Positions 1 through 6,606 of a stretch of 13,346 nucleotides of DNA are shown here, piece after piece. Each line of letters begins with the position of its first letter. The stretch's first letter is position 1. This DNA is from Candidatus Poribacteria bacterium (GTDB lineage: Bacteria > Poribacteria > WGA-4E > PCPOR2b), in NCBI GenBank assembly GCA_027296925.1, contig JAPUIP010000592.1, positions 1-13,346 of the forward strand. Direction: 5' to 3'. The notes under the pieces were generated by a model. It was given only the letters and a program-made list of their open reading frames with translations. It was not told where the DNA came from and made no database searches. A program made the translations under genes and the position numbers.

Positions 1-378
1 GATATTCCAGCGTGCCGCATCAAAAAGCTCTTTGTTGAGTGTGAAACTGGAAAACTTGGTTGGAAAGTTACCGACGGTCAACTGGTGGCGGACATTTTCG
101 CCCGGAATATTGAAGGTGAAAAAGTTTCGGTTGCTTGTCTTTTTTCGGAATTCTGAATCCCGGCGTAAGAGGGATGCGCCGCCTAACACGCCATACGTCG
201 CCTGGATGGTATAAAGCTCTTTTCCGCTTTTATCAAAAACTGGATTTCCCAGCGGATCCGTATGTTGGGGGTGCGCCGGTTGCGGAAGACATACCGAGAT
301 GATCAGCCAAAAGTAAAGCGGAATACCTAAAACGTGGTGCTTATTATATGTTGTGTGCTGTGTGATTCGCCAGTTCAC
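1..378 (-). CDS. Exported protein of unknown function, N-terminal fragment (runs off left edge)
   Basis: An open frame of 126 codons continues without a stop to base 1, so only the N-terminus is visible. I place the start at a GTG at 378, 14 bases after the stop of the PorV-like gene; no ATG is in frame upstream of the hydrophobic segment and no good Shine-Dalgarno is visible. Residues 1-18 are polar and basic, 19-31 are strongly hydrophobic (IPLYFWLIISVCL), and a PQPAHP segment follows, which together make a plausible signal peptide. The mature part is mixed polar and aromatic (for example TYGVLGGASLLRR, RNFFTFNIPGENVRHQLTVG). I recognise no family. It is the last visible gene of an operon that encodes exported or surface proteins, so an extracytoplasmic role is likely. 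In Porphyromonas the PorV neighbour is the sortase PorU; whether this is its counterpart cannot be decided from the fragment. Confidence 0.72.
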   Translation of the reverse strand, partial: MNWRITQHTTYNKHHVLGIPLYFWLIISVCLPQPAHPQHTDPLGNPVFDKSGKELYTIQATYGVLGGASLLRRDSEFRKKTSNRNFFTFNIPGENVRHQLTVGNFPTKFSSFTLNKELFDAARWNI

Positions 379-392
379 TGATTCACCGATTC
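364..392 (+). repeat. Short iterated GATTC(G/A)CC motif between two genes
   Basis: GATTCGCC lies at 364-371, GATTCACC at 380-387 (16 bases later) and GATTC again at 388-392. The array fills the gap between the PorV-like gene and the next gene and includes the proposed GTG start at 378. It looks like a degenerate short tandem repeat; no function can be assigned. Confidence 0.4.
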
Positions 393-1412
393 TTAGAAAT
401 CGTACACGATGCTGAACCGATGGCTGCCAAAGGTCTCTTCAATGCCGCCGATAGGGAAGAGGAAGCCGTAGTCAACTCGGATGCTGTCGCTCGCGCGATA
501 TCCACCGCCGAGCGTCAAATTCGTACCCCATGCCAGATTCTCTAACCGAAACCCGCCGCGCAGGAGAAGCCTGCCGCGATCGAAAGTGTACTCGATACCG
601 ACTTTGACATCGACCTGGTTCTCTTTGAACACGAGATCCATTCCCCATGTAGAGAGTTTCCCCAGGATTCCGATACCGAGCGTCACCTGCAAAGGAAGCG
701 TTTCCGTTACACCCGAATCGGTCGAAGCGATGTTAGGGGTGTTGAGGTTCTGCAGGGATAGCGCAATCGGAATATTTACGGTTGGACGAAAGATCACCCC
801 GACATCTACGCCCAACTGACTCCGGCCGGGCAGGTCTTCCACAATCGTTCCATTCGCTCCGATGGTGGGGGACGTGTCCCAATTTAGCCATTTGACAGCC
901 CCGCCCAGCGAGATCTGACGTTTCTCGGCGTCGCCCAACTCGAAGTTCTTGCTTACTCCCACGACAACGTAGTTTTCCGAATACAACTCGCTGACGTTCA
1001 GCCGCTTCCATAACAACCCTACCGCTCCGCGGCTCACGTGGGAATTGGCATAGCTGACCAGATTCTGCGTAATCGACGTTTCATCACTCAAGCCAACATA
1101 CAATGTCGCCATCGTTGCGGATAACTGTTGCGTTGATTCGGGTGAGTTCGACCGCCGCGGCAGACTTGAGATCGATGCGGGGTTGACCAGCAATCCGTCG
1201 GATTCATTGCCAATTGCTGTGAACGCCCCGCCCATTGCAAAGGCACGCGCGCCGATAAACCCATCCTCAAAAGCCGCATGCGTTGACGAAAATAGCCCCC
1301 CTATTCCTGAACCGATGCCGAAGAGAAAAAGTACCGGGCGGAGCCAGGAGAGGCGGGCAAAAAAGAAGGGAAGCAGGGAAGGAGGGGAAAAAGGAAGCAG
1401 CAAACCGGACAA
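393..1412 (-). CDS. PorV/UPF0164-family outer-membrane beta-barrel protein
   Basis: This 339-residue protein is predicted to be an outer-membrane barrel. After an N-terminal hydrophobic signal (around residues 22-47, with cleavage likely near STHA/AFED) comes the hallmark of the PorV/UPF0164 group: GARAFAMGGAFTAI, then a short Asn/Asp stretch and NPA (about residues 54-79). The rest alternates polar and hydrophobic residues as in beta strands, and the chain ends in phenylalanine (SIVYDF), the usual terminal signal for the Bam machinery. In Bacteroidetes, PorV carries type IX secretion substrates to the cell-surface attachment step; other family members have unknown jobs. The start is uncertain. 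TTG at 1412 directly follows the upstream TAA, TTG at 1403 is an alternative, and neither has a clear Shine-Dalgarno. It is the third gene of the operon, just after a response regulator. The family call is firm; the exact role is inferred. Confidence 0.85.
   Translation of the reverse strand: MSGLLLPFSPPSLLPFFFARLSWLRPVLFLFGIGSGIGGLFSSTHAAFEDGFIGARAFAMGGAFTAIGNESDGLLVNPASISSLPRRSNSPESTQQLSATMATLYVGLSDETSITQNLVSYANSHVSRGAVGLLWKRLNVSELYSENYVVVGVSKNFELGDAEKRQISLGGAVKWLNWDTSPTIGANGTIVEDLPGRSQLGVDVGVIFRPTVNIPIALSLQNLNTPNIASTDSGVTETLPLQVTLGIGILGKLSTWGMDLVFKENQVDVKVGIEYTFDRGRLLLRGGFRLENLAWGTNLTLGGGYRASDSIRVDYGFLFPIGGIEETFGSHRFSIVYDF
1359..1397 (+). other. Polypurine tract inside the 5' end of the PorV-like gene
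   Basis: Of 39 consecutive bases on the plus strand, 38 are purines (the exception is C at 1374). In the mRNA, which is read from the minus strand, this is a polypyrimidine run encoding Ser/Pro/Leu/Phe codons at the start of the signal peptide. Confidence 0.6.
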
Positions 1413-2117
1413 TTATTCGTCTGTAAATTTGTAGCCAACCCCCCAGACGGTTTTTATATACTCAGGTTGGCTTGGATCTTTCTCAATCTGTTCTCTTAGC
1501 CGCCGTATGTGCACGTCAACTGTACGCGCGCCCACGAAGCGATCTTGCCCCCATACATAATCGAGTAGGCCATCCCGCGAATAGACACGTCCTGGGCTTT
1601 GCATGAGGAACAGCAACAGATCAAATTCCTTCATCGTGAGATCTAAAGCCCGATCTCGAATGGTAACCTTCCGGCGTGTGATGTCGATCGCCAGATCGTT
1701 ATATTTCAGTGGCGTGGTTTGGCTCTCTGCCTGATAGTCTTGGCGATAGGCTCTTCGCAAAATCGCTTTGACCCGCGCGATCAACTCTCGCGGATTGAAC
1801 GGCTTCGGTATATAATCGTCGGCGCCAATTTCCAAACCGACGATTTTATCCACATCACTGTCTTTTGCGGTGACCATCAAAATGGGGACAGAGGACTCCG
1901 CTCGCATCTGCCGACAGACCTCAAATCCATCTACCCCCGGCAGCATAACGTCGAGGAGGATCAGATCCGGAGATTCTCGGCGCATTTGGTCAAGGGCTTC
2001 CGCGCCATCGTAGGCTTTAACGACGCTGTACCCTTCTCCCATCAAATAATCGGCGATTAGGTCAACGATGTCCTCTTCATCATCGACAACCAGGATTTTA
2101 TAGGCATGCTCTCTCAT
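1413..2117 (-). CDS. OmpR/PhoB-family response regulator
   Basis: A 234-residue two-component response regulator: an N-terminal receiver domain (about 6-122) and a C-terminal winged-helix DNA-binding domain (about 135-233). The receiver has the acidic pair D12/D13, the phospho-acceptor D56 (LILLDVMLPG), T83 and K105 (IPKPF), so it should be phosphorylatable. The effector domain carries the usual OmpR-family sequence SRDGLLDYVWG, then RTVDVHIRRLREQIE and the wing WGVGYKF. A phosphorylated dimer is expected to bind promoter DNA. Its ATG overlaps the stop of the upstream surface-protein gene by four bases (ATGA), which implies translational coupling, and its own TAA touches the start of the PorV-like gene. 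No histidine kinase is in the window, so its partner lies elsewhere or outside the edges. The family is certain; the target genes are unknown. Confidence 0.95.
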   Translation of the reverse strand: MREHAYKILVVDDEEDIVDLIADYLMGEGYSVVKAYDGAEALDQMRRESPDLILLDVMLPGVDGFEVCRQMRAESSVPILMVTAKDSDVDKIVGLEIGADDYIPKPFNPRELIARVKAILRRAYRQDYQAESQTTPLKYNDLAIDITRRKVTIRDRALDLTMKEFDLLLFLMQSPGRVYSRDGLLDYVWGQDRFVGARTVDVHIRRLREQIEKDPSQPEYIKTVWGVGYKFTDE

Positions 2118-4045
2118 TTTCCCACCACAATCACTCCGTTGCGAATTTCGGAGCCAAGCTGAATCTGGTAGATGTAGGGGCCGATGTTCACGATCTCCCC
2201 GGTCCTATCCCTGCCGTCCCATTCGACACTCACCGCGTTGGCGTTGACCACGATTCGATTAATCAAGGTCCGGATTCGCTTATTGCGCAGATCGAAAATC
2301 TCAACAATGAGCTCCGTCTGTCCAATTTGGGACGTATCGGGATTCACAATCGTGAGTCGCGTGATGTCCGCGATACCATTTCCGTCCGGCGAAAACGGGT
2401 TAAAACTCCACGCGGCTTGAATCTGCGTTGGAACGGCTTGGAATAAGGCCACCTGGGCAATGTAGTTGAGTTCCAAACGGACAACTCGTCGATTCAGGTC
2501 GATTTCCCCGCCCGCCAACTGCCACTCCTGAGCGAGGGCATCCCAGACAAAGATTTTGAGGTCTGCTTCTCTCGTCACGTTTGCGGCGACCAGATCTGAA
2601 TCTTGATAGCTGAATTCGAGCAACATCGGTTGCTGAAGGGGGAAATGCTCAAAGGTGTCAAATGATACAATCTGCACATCCGACGTATCGAAAAACTCAA
2701 CTTCATTCAGTTGAATATTCAGTTGCGTGCCGTCATCAGCTTCCTTGATCTCCGTGATGTCTAGGCGAAAGTAGCGGCCCGATGGTTGTGTGGGGAGTTC
2801 GATAATCGTTGGCGCCTCCTCAAACGCTGTGAATTCAAGAATTTCCGTAAAATTCTCGTTATCGTTAGACACGGAGATCTTCGCACGCTGCGGACCAAAG
2901 ATTCTGTTGTCCTCCACATTGGGATGCAGGACGATACGGCTGACGGTATGGGGCACGTCGAGATCGATTGTCAAGCTGATCGGCACCGGTACGATGCCCG
3001 CCATCCACGTAGACGGCGGTTCCAGGATGCCATCGACGGCCAGCGTGGGCGGCTGATTGGACAGCGAACTTGAGGCTTCCGCTGAAAACCCGCTTTGCCG
3101 GAGTGCTTCAAAGCGGTAAACGACAACGGGAGTGGTTCCCTTGACAATGCGGGTGTTTCTCAAATACGATAGCGAATCAACTTGCGCCGGTGGAATCGAA
3201 AAAAACTGCAATTGCTTTATGCGCTCATCGAATGCGTCCACCGGAATGATAATTGTTGCTTGGCCCCCATCGCTCAAGATGAAGTGTCCGTCCGACGCCG
3301 CTTCAGGACGCAATTCCGGGAGATATACCAGCGAAATCGTCTCGCCATCCACAGTCGCCGGTGAATCCGGGACTGATGGCGAAAGTTCCCTGGCAAGCAG
3401 CGACAACCGGTTTTCTCCCGCTTCGAGCAAAACCTCTATAGCAAACGTGGCGCGGCGTTGTTCCGTGAGATCGAGTCGAATCGAAATCTCTTGAATCCGC
3501 GCTTGTATAATCTGGTTGCTGGTGTCTAAAAACTCGATGGATTCAATTGCAATCCGCTCGGTCTGCCATCCTTCGAGCATCTCAATTTGAATGAACCGCG
3601 CCGAGACAAGTGATGGGAGGTCAACAACAGTGCGCTGAAAAGCCGGGTCGATGCTCGATGGAACGTTGAGGTGTTGACCTGCAGAGAAACTCGAACTATC
3701 CGGAGAGAAAGCGATACGGATCAACCGCGGACCGAGTGGAAACTCGTTGTCAGTCACAGCACGGATCAACACACCCCGAAGTTCCTGCACACTTCCCAGA
3801 TCCACGACGACGGCATAGATCGAATGGGCGAGTTGCGCGAGATCTCGAAGCCCGGCGGGGGTGTTGGTCGAGACGATAACTTGCGCTGGGGCTGAGGATT
3901 CAACGATTCCCTCAATCTGTAGCGTTTGATTGCTTGTGGTGAAATCGGTCGTGGGACGGGTGATCAGCAGATCAATGACAGCCTCCGCACCACCAACACA
4001 CGAAAAGAGAAGGATGACTGAAAGTAACAGGGGGCGGAATCGCAT
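2114..4045 (-). CDS. Secreted surface protein with Ig-like, discoidin-like and FlgD/CHU_C-like domains
   Basis: A 643-residue exported protein. Residues 1-22 are a signal peptide (basic start, LLLSVILLFSC core, cleavage likely after AEA). The segment TSNQTLQIEGIVES (about 37-50) and AIEVLLEAGENRLSLLARE (about 202-220) look like two halves of one bacterial Ig-like domain, separated by a discoidin (F5/8 type C)-like module at about 65-175 (VDLGSVQELRGVLIR, then SARFIQIEML). A second discoidin-like module lies at about 320-455 (LAVDG, ISLTIDLDVPHTVSRIVL, GRYFRLDI). The C-terminus, about 545-643 (FNPFSPDGNGIADITRL through GPYIYQI), resembles FlgD Ig-like or gliding-motility (CHU_C) domains that act as attachment or sorting tails. 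Discoidin folds often bind glycans or lipids, so a cell-surface adhesin or carbohydrate-binding role is plausible. It is the first gene of the operon; ATG at 4045 has no strong Shine-Dalgarno. Confidence 0.8.
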   Translation of the reverse strand: MRFRPLLLSVILLFSCVGGAEAVIDLLITRPTTDFTTSNQTLQIEGIVESSAPAQVIVSTNTPAGLRDLAQLAHSIYAVVVDLGSVQELRGVLIRAVTDNEFPLGPRLIRIAFSPDSSSFSAGQHLNVPSSIDPAFQRTVVDLPSLVSARFIQIEMLEGWQTERIAIESIEFLDTSNQIIQARIQEISIRLDLTEQRRATFAIEVLLEAGENRLSLLARELSPSVPDSPATVDGETISLVYLPELRPEAASDGHFILSDGGQATIIIPVDAFDERIKQLQFFSIPPAQVDSLSYLRNTRIVKGTTPVVVYRFEALRQSGFSAEASSSLSNQPPTLAVDGILEPPSTWMAGIVPVPISLTIDLDVPHTVSRIVLHPNVEDNRIFGPQRAKISVSNDNENFTEILEFTAFEEAPTIIELPTQPSGRYFRLDITEIKEADDGTQLNIQLNEVEFFDTSDVQIVSFDTFEHFPLQQPMLLEFSYQDSDLVAANVTREADLKIFVWDALAQEWQLAGGEIDLNRRVVRLELNYIAQVALFQAVPTQIQAAWSFNPFSPDGNGIADITRLTIVNPDTSQIGQTELIVEIFDLRNKRIRTLINRIVVNANAVSVEWDGRDRTGEIVNIGPYIYQIQLGSEIRNGVIVVGK

Positions 4046-4170
4046 GAATCATCACAAGCACAGCACTGTAAGATTGGTTAAGTTTAGCACATGAGGCGAT
4101 GTATCCGCAAGCTAAATTCGGTTGCCCATCAGGCCATTAAACACAAGCTCAGTCGTTCACAATTTCGGTG

Positions 4171-4190
4171 TAGGAGCGGAATCTCCGCGA
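4171..4190. repeat. REP-like hairpin (GCGGA-ATC-TCCGC)
   Basis: A perfect 5-bp inverted repeat, GCGGA at 4176-4180 and TCCGC at 4184-4188, with a 3-base loop, preceded by TAGGA. No T-tract follows, so a terminator is unlikely. Confidence 0.45.
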
Positions 4191-4221
4191 TGCGATCCTC
4201 GGGTGAGAGGGGACAGTCTTC

Positions 4222-4239
4222 GACCTTTCTGCGAAGGTC
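4222..4239. repeat. Hairpin GACCTT-N6-AAGGTC
   Basis: A perfect 6-bp inverted repeat with a 6-base loop, in the same non-coding gap as the neighbouring hairpins. No T-tract follows. Confidence 0.45.
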
Positions 4240-4290
4240 CACAATGTCTATGGGGCGCAGTCTCCACCCGCACGCTCTTCGGCGCCATTC

Positions 4291-4313
4291 GGGCGGGGAA
4301 GCCCGCCCCTACG
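4291..4313. repeat. REP-like hairpin GGGCGGG-GAAG-CCCGCCC followed by CTACG
   Basis: A perfect 7-bp all-GC stem (4291-4297 with 4302-4308) with a GAAG loop, ending CCCCTACG. GC hairpins ending in CCCCTAC are a common form of dispersed intergenic repeat in several environmental phyla. A part-copy-like AGGGGCGAACAGG sits at 4378-4390. There is no T-tract, so this is not an intrinsic terminator. Confidence 0.55.
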
Positions 4314-4423
4314 GAGTGTCATCCGTATCGGTTAGAATCCTCTGGTCAATGTGTCCGTCCCTGCATCATGAGGGTTTAGGGGCGAACAGGTAGCTGAAAA
4401 AGCGAACGTAGACAAGGATCCAC

Positions 4424-4444
4424 GCCCTGATCTGAAGATCGGGC
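4424..4444. repeat. Hairpin GCCC(T)GATC-TGAA-GATCGGGC
   Basis: An 8-bp stem with a single bulged T at 4428 and a TGAA loop. It is the fourth hairpin in this gap. No T-tract follows. Confidence 0.45.
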
Positions 4445-4541
4445 TGATGGCTCAAGTCCACCCAAGTGACATCTTCCGATTTGTGACTCGCTGTGTAAAT
4501 TTCTACCTGGAGCTGTTTTGGATTTCAATTTGCGCATTCGT

Positions 4542-4562
4542 ATGCTAAAATTAAGCATGCTT
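4542..4562 (+). promoter_or_regulatory. Palindromic operator-like block with possible -10 before the ABC ATPase gene
   Basis: ATGCT (4542-4546) and AGCAT (4554-4558) flank an AT-rich centre, and the second arm is part of a perfect 10-base palindrome AAGCATGCTT (4553-4562). TAAAAT at 4546-4551 could be a -10 box, which would put the transcript start near 4558, upstream of the ATG at 4604; no good -35 is visible. A repressor site overlapping a promoter is a reasonable reading but is inference. Confidence 0.35.
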
Positions 4563-4603
4563 GAAAAATGCTATTATCTCATCACCCGATTGTCCAAAAC
4601 TTT

Positions 4604-5722
4604 ATGGCAGAAATTCAACTGAAAAGCGTCACAAAGCGTTTTGGCGACGTTGTCGCCGTCAACAACTTGAATCTCGAAATTCACGATCAAGAGTTTGTCG
4701 TTTTCCTGGGACCTTCCGGTTGTGGGAAAACAACGATGCTCAGATCTATTGCCGGTTTGGAATATCCCGAGGAAGGGGATATCTTTATCGACGGAAAGCG
4801 CGTGAATAATTTATCACCCGCGGATCGAGACATAGCGTTCGTTTTCCAATTCTACGCGCTTTATCCGCATTTGACTGTTTATGATAACATCGCGTTTCCG
4901 CTCAAAGCGGTGAAGATGCCCAAACCTGAAATTCAGAAAAGAGTGAAAGAGGTCGCGGCGATTTTGCGAATTGAAGAGTTGCTTGGTCGGAAGCCGAGCC
5001 ATCTGAGTGGCGGAGAGATGCAGCGCGTCGCGTTAGGTCGAGCGATGGTTCGTCGTCCCCGCGCGTTCTTGATGGATGAGCCGATGGCGAATCTCGACGC
5101 AAAGCTCAGAGTGGATATGCGATCCGAGCTGAAACACCTGCAGCGTGAACTCGGGACAACAACAATTTTTGTCACGCATGATCAGGTTGAAGCCATGTCA
5201 ATGGCTGACCGGATCGCCGTGATGCATCAGGGGGGCCTGCAGCAAATTGGAACCCCTCAAGAAGTGTATAACGCGCCGGAGAACCTGTTTGTCGCCGGGT
5301 TTATGGGGAGTCCTTCTATGAATCTCGTCGCCGGCGAGATTCAGCCCCAGAACGGCAAATGGGCACTACATCTGACACACACGGATATTTGGATCGCCCT
5401 CTCTAATCAACGGATGGCGTGCGTGCATCAGAATGCACAAACCCATGAGTTCATTTTTGGAGTTCGCCCCGAGCACATTATCGTGTCAAAGTCACAGACC
5501 GAAAGCGGGCTCAAAGCCTCCGTGCACCTGATAGAGGCATTGGGGTCGGTTAATATCATCGATATCCTGCTGGGTGAAAATCCCGATACCGGCGCGCTCA
5601 TCCTCTTCCGAGCACGGACGCACCCCGCATTTCGGATCGATGTTGGGCAGCCGGTTTGGCTAGATTTCGATGACAAACACGTTCATCTGTTTGATCGCGA
5701 TACCGAAAAAGCGATCCGCTGA
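4604..5722 (+). CDS. MalK/UgpC-type sugar ABC-transporter ATP-binding protein
   Basis: The ATPase subunit of a carbohydrate importer of the CUT1 type, acting as a homodimer on the cytoplasmic face of a membrane permease pair. With the start at 4604 it has 372 residues, close to MalK (371). Motifs are Walker A GPSGCGKT (36-43), Q-loop Q82 (VFQFYALYPH), ABC signature LSGGE (134-138), Walker B and catalytic glutamate LMDEP (D158, E159), D-loop NLDAKL and switch H192 (THDQVEAMSMADR). From about residue 240 there is the OB-fold regulatory region (FGVRPEHI near 285-291) typical of MalK relatives. An ATG at 4568 would add 12 residues that family members lack and lies just after the candidate operator; neither start has a clear Shine-Dalgarno, so 4604 is chosen by homology. 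No permease or binding-protein gene is adjacent, so it probably serves transporters encoded elsewhere. A HAD phosphatase gene follows 37 bases downstream. Confidence 0.93.
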   Translation: MAEIQLKSVTKRFGDVVAVNNLNLEIHDQEFVVFLGPSGCGKTTMLRSIAGLEYPEEGDIFIDGKRVNNLSPADRDIAFVFQFYALYPHLTVYDNIAFPLKAVKMPKPEIQKRVKEVAAILRIEELLGRKPSHLSGGEMQRVALGRAMVRRPRAFLMDEPMANLDAKLRVDMRSELKHLQRELGTTTIFVTHDQVEAMSMADRIAVMHQGGLQQIGTPQEVYNAPENLFVAGFMGSPSMNLVAGEIQPQNGKWALHLTHTDIWIALSNQRMACVHQNAQTHEFIFGVRPEHIIVSKSQTESGLKASVHLIEALGSVNIIDILLGENPDTGALILFRARTHPAFRIDVGQPVWLDFDDKHVHLFDRDTEKAIR

Positions 5723-5746
5723 TTGCTAGACGCAAATCTTTTGGAT

Positions 5747-5751
5747 GGGAG
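5747..5751 (+). promoter_or_regulatory. Ribosome-binding site that fixes the HAD phosphatase start
   Basis: GGGAG lies 8 bases before ATG 5760. The earlier in-frame ATG at 5745 has no such site and would itself overlap this one, so 5760 is preferred. Confidence 0.6.
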
Positions 5752-5759
5752 AAAAGAAT

Positions 5760-6572
5760 ATGGCAAAAGTTCCATGCCGTTTGGCGGCTTTGGATTTGGA
5801 CGGTACTTTATTGAATGACGATCACATTGTAACGGATCGGAATTGTAAGACGCTTCAAAAATTGTCCGCTCAAGGTATTGTGGTCGTCCTCGTGTCAGGA
5901 AGGATGCACAGATCGATTCTGCCTTTTAGTGAGCAGATTGGACTGGCGAATCCGATTATCTCGTACAACGGCGGCATGGTTAAACATGCCAAAACCGGAG
6001 AGGTCTTTCACCACATACCTATCCCGGGGGCAATCGCAGCCGAACTGGTCGAATACTGCGATCAGCTGGGACTACATCTCAATTTTTGTTTGAACGATGA
6101 GTTATATATCAAAGAGAGCAATCAGTGGAGTGATCTGTATGAAAGTCGGACGGGCGTCCCGGCGACGCCTGTCGGGGACCTCCACCAATTAGACGGGGAC
6201 GAACCCACCAAGATACAGGTTCTGGATACGCCAGAAAAAATTGATCGGCTTCTCATTGAATTTAAGGACGCATTCGGTGAACGCCTGTATGTGACGCGGA
6301 CGCAGATCGAATATATCGAGTTTATGAATCCGCAAGTCTCGAAAGGATTAGCCATCAGAGCGCTCGCCGCCCAACTCGATATCCCTATGGATCTGGTTGT
6401 TGCTTTTGGGGATGGCTACAACGATGCAAGCATGATGGAAGTCGCCGGCTTTCGCGTCGCCATGGGAAATGCAGTCGATGAAATTAAGGCTTGCGCGGAC
6501 TACGTCACCGACACCAATCACAACGACGGCGTGGCGTTGGCAACGGAGCCGCTCCTGCTAGATGATGCGTGA
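5760..6572 (+). CDS. Cof-type HAD-superfamily phosphatase
   Basis: A 270-residue cytosolic phosphatase of the HAD subfamily IIB (Cof/YbiV-like), whose members hydrolyse sugar phosphates and other small phosphate esters. Motif I is DLDGTLL with nucleophile D12 and acid/base D14. Motif II is LVSGR with S46, where many relatives have Thr. Motif III is K195 (SKGLAI), and motif IV is GDGYND (D218, D222) for the Mg ion. The C2-type cap lies between, about residues 80-185. The length is normal for the family. It follows the sugar-transporter ATPase gene by 37 bases on the same strand, probably in one transcript, which fits a role on phosphorylated sugars, but the substrate cannot be named. It ends 34 bases from the convergent minE stop; I see no clear terminator between them. 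Confidence 0.9.
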   Translation: MAKVPCRLAALDLDGTLLNDDHIVTDRNCKTLQKLSAQGIVVVLVSGRMHRSILPFSEQIGLANPIISYNGGMVKHAKTGEVFHHIPIPGAIAAELVEYCDQLGLHLNFCLNDELYIKESNQWSDLYESRTGVPATPVGDLHQLDGDEPTKIQVLDTPEKIDRLLIEFKDAFGERLYVTRTQIEYIEFMNPQVSKGLAIRALAAQLDIPMDLVVAFGDGYNDASMMEVAGFRVAMGNAVDEIKACADYVTDTNHNDGVALATEPLLLDDA

Positions 6573-6606
6573 CGCTCCAACTCGCGGGTACGACGCATTG
6601 CCCTGT

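Larger units (their letters stand above)
4046..4603. other. Non-coding divergent intergenic region with a cluster of hairpins
   Basis: This 558-base gap separates the leftward surface-protein operon from the rightward ABC-transporter gene. I see no convincing gene: the open frames on either strand have low-complexity Arg/Ser-rich translations typical of repeats. It holds four short GC-rich inverted repeats (4176-4444) and an AT-rich palindromic block just before the transporter gene (4542-4562). Promoters for both operons must lie here, but I cannot place them confidently. Confidence 0.7.

Noticed and set aside
343..348. Perfect TATAAT on the minus strand upstream of the left-edge gene
   Set aside because: No matching -35 at 16-18 bases and it lies inside the proposed coding frame; the gene is more likely transcribed from the operon promoter.
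4091..4393. 100-codon frame on the plus strand in the hairpin-rich gap
   Set aside because: The Arg/Ser-rich translation is what GC hairpin repeats give by chance, and there is no ribosome-binding site.
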